From the NCBI GenBank assembly GCA_018716295.1, contig DVKC01000037.1, forward strand, positions 1 to 64,000: a stretch of DNA of 64,000 nucleotides. Reading direction: 5' to 3'. The notes under the pieces are model-generated. The model worked only from the letters and a program-made list of their open reading frames with translations. It did not search any database and was not told where the DNA came from. The stretch's first letter is position 1; every line of letters starts with the position of its first letter. Shown here piece by piece: positions 61,821 to 64,000 of this stretch. Both the position numbers and the translations under genes were made by a program. Source of the DNA: Candidatus Avimuribaculum pullicola. Its GTDB lineage: Bacteria > Bacteroidota > Bacteroidia > Bacteroidales > Muribaculaceae.

Positions 61821-64000
61821 ATGATGAAAAAAGCATTGTTTGCAGCACTGCTGGCATGTGCAGTGGGCGGAAGTGGTTCTGCCGCCTATGCCCAGGATGT
61901 GCTTATTTCTACTCGCAACACTTCATTGTTGCTGCGGGCTGTTGAAGGTGAGCCTTTGAAGATTGCTTATTACGGCACACACATCGATAATGCTGAGGTG
62001 GCTCAAGTGTGGGCATCGGGGTTGGCATTCAATCGTCCGGCCTATCCATCGTTTAATACGTGGCCGCTTGATGAGGCTGCCATAGAAGTGGAACATTCCG
62101 ATGGCAGCATATCTCTTGATTTGGTAGTGGACGATGTGTCGCGTGAAGCCACAAGTAATGGCGAGGTAGTGCGTATTTTAACCCGTGACAAGGTTTATCC
62201 TTTCGAAGTGGTGAACTGCTACCGTTCCTACACCAATTCCGATGTGATAGAGGTGTGGAGCGAAATCTCGCATAACGAGAAGAAAGGCGACGTGAAGCTG
62301 GCACAGTTCGCATCGGCCTATATGCCTGTGCATGGCGACCAAGTGTGGCTGTCGCACTTGCATGGCTGCTGGGCCAACGAGGCCAACCTGTATGAAGAGC
62401 CGCTCACGGCTGGCATGAAAGTGATAAAGAACCGCGATGGTGTGCGCAATGGCATGAGCGACATGCCTGAGATTATGCTCTCGCTCGATGGCAAGCCTGC
62501 CGAACTGTCGGGGCGCGTGATTGGTGCGGCATTGTGCTACTCAGGCAATTATGAGCTGCGCATCGACACCGACATCGACGGCAAGTATCTGCACCATTTC
62601 CTTGCTGGTATCGACGAAACGGCATCGCAATATTACTTGAAAGCTGGCGAAACGTTTGTAACGCCCGAGGTGGCTTTCACTTATAGCGAGGAGGGCAAGA
62701 GTGGCGTGAGCCGCAACTTCCACAACTGGGCACGCCGTGACGGCAAGCTGCACAATGGCACAGCATTGCGCGATGTGTTGCTTAACAGCTGGGAAGGTGT
62801 GTATTTCGATGTTAATACCGAGCGCATTGTGAAGCTTATACAGGGCGCAGCCGAGCTGGGCGGAGAATTGTTTGTGATGGACGACGGCTGGTTTGCCAGT
62901 GATAAATATCGTCGTTTGACCGATAATGCTGCACTTGGCGACTGGACTGTTGACCGCCAGAAGTTGCCTGATGGCATACAGCCGTTAATCGACGAGGCAA
63001 AGGCTCATGGGCTTAAATTCGGTATATGGATTGAGCCTGAAATGGGCAACTGGAAGGCGAGTGAACTTTATGAGAAACACCCCGACTGGTTCTTGCAAAA
63101 TCATGGTCGCGAGCCGCGGTTGGGACGTGGTGGTACACAGATGGTGCTCGACCTTGCCAATCCCGATGTGCAGGACTTTGTGTTCTCGATTGTTGATAAC
63201 TTGATGACCGATTACCCCGAGATAGCCTATATGAAATGGGATGCCAACGCGAGCCTTGCCAATTACGGCTCTCCCTACTTGCCCAAGAACCGCCAGTCGC
63301 ACATCTACATCGAGTACCACAAGGGCTTGCGCAACGTGGTAGAGCGCATTCGTGCCAAGTATCCCGACCTCGTGTTGCAGGCTTGTGCCAGCGGCGGTGC
63401 GCGTGCCGGGTATGGTGTGTTGCCATATTTCGATGAGTTCTGGACGAGCGACGACACCGATGCGCTACAACGCATATATATGCAGTGGGGTATGTCGATG
63501 TTCTTCCCAGCTGCCGCAATGGCTTCGCACGTCAGCACAGTGCCCAATCATCAGACTGGCCGTGTGGTGCCGCTCAAGTTCCGCTTTGATGTGGCCATGC
63601 AGGGCCGCCTCGGCATCGAGATGAGGCCGTCGGACTTTACACCCGAGGAACTCGCATTTGCCAAGCAAGCAGTTAACGATTACAAGCGTCTGCGCGAACT
63701 TATCCAGCAGGGCGACCTGTACCGTCTTCACTCGCCCTACGAGGGCAAAGGCGACGTGGCATCGCTGATGTATGTTTCGCCCGACAAGCAGAAAGCTGTG
63801 TTCTATGGCTATAAGTTGAAGCACTTTGCCGGACACACAGTGCCGCCGTTCCGCATGGCTGGCCTCGATCCCGACAAGAATTACCGTTTGCATGAGCTTA
63901 ATGTTGCCGATGACGGCATGAAGTCGATGGAAGGCGCTGTAATATCTGGCCGCCTGCTCATGTCGCAAGGCATCAGGTTGGTGCTTGCCACGGAGTATTC
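61821..64000 (+). CDS. secreted alpha-galactosidase (GH36), 3' end beyond window
   Basis: Own translation from ATG 61821: signal peptide MMKKALFAALLACAVGGSGSAAYAQ, LFVMDDGWF, FGIWIEPEMGN, AYMKWDANA, QACASGGARAGYG, FWTSDDTD. Not in ORF track because no stop precedes the window end. Confidence 0.92.
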   Translation, partial: MMKKALFAALLACAVGGSGSAAYAQDVLISTRNTSLLLRAVEGEPLKIAYYGTHIDNAEVAQVWASGLAFNRPAYPSFNTWPLDEAAIEVEHSDGSISLDLVVDDVSREATSNGEVVRILTRDKVYPFEVVNCYRSYTNSDVIEVWSEISHNEKKGDVKLAQFASAYMPVHGDQVWLSHLHGCWANEANLYEEPLTAGMKVIKNRDGVRNGMSDMPEIMLSLDGKPAELSGRVIGAALCYSGNYELRIDTDIDGKYLHHFLAGIDETASQYYLKAGETFVTPEVAFTYSEEGKSGVSRNFHNWARRDGKLHNGTALRDVLLNSWEGVYFDVNTERIVKLIQGAAELGGELFVMDDGWFASDKYRRLTDNAALGDWTVDRQKLPDGIQPLIDEAKAHGLKFGIWIEPEMGNWKASELYEKHPDWFLQNHGREPRLGRGGTQMVLDLANPDVQDFVFSIVDNLMTDYPEIAYMKWDANASLANYGSPYLPKNRQSHIYIEYHKGLRNVVERIRAKYPDLVLQACASGGARAGYGVLPYFDEFWTSDDTDALQRIYMQWGMSMFFPAAAMASHVSTVPNHQTGRVVPLKFRFDVAMQGRLGIEMRPSDFTPEELAFAKQAVNDYKRLRELIQQGDLYRLHSPYEGKGDVASLMYVSPDKQKAVFYGYKLKHFAGHTVPPFRMAGLDPDKNYRLHELNVADDGMKSMEGAVISGRLLMSQGIRLVLATEY

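Overview
The window looks like a Bacteroidales chromosome segment, possibly Muribaculaceae- or Prevotellaceae-like; that placement is inferred from gene content and TTTG-N19/20-TAnnTTTG promoters and was not tested. About 43.1-61.5 kb is the merged str/S10/spc/alpha ribosomal operon (rpsL to rplQ, including fusA, secY, map, infA and rpoA). The rest is mostly housekeeping: PpiD-like PPIase, SufE, POT transporter, DUF418, PanB, YfhO, sufBCDS, CvpA, an LpxA-like acyltransferase, an RND efflux operon, ispH, cmk, gapA, mscL, divIC-like, coaX, lptC, a nitroreductase, a GlmU-like protein, a GH33 sialidase, rfbC, and a GH36 alpha-galactosidase running off the right edge that the ORF track misses. Accessory or decaying material: (i) 11.93-12.86 kb, a frameshifted tyrosine integrase remnant plus a DUF1016/YhcG-type nuclease gene with an in-frame TAG and a tandem palindrome; (ii) 18.5-20.5 kb, a three-gene acidic hypothetical operon with a DUF1963/YwqG-like member; (iii) 29.3-31.6 kb, a type II restriction-modification operon with R before M; (iv) 38.34-38.79 kb, an AAA ATPase gene with a large internal deletion. 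Three long structured gaps in the ribosomal operon, especially the one before rpsD, are candidate cis-regulatory RNAs. I recognised no tRNA, rRNA, CRISPR array or intact transposon. I found no clearly new defence system; the best candidates for undescribed biology are the acidic three-gene operon and the ribosomal leader structures.
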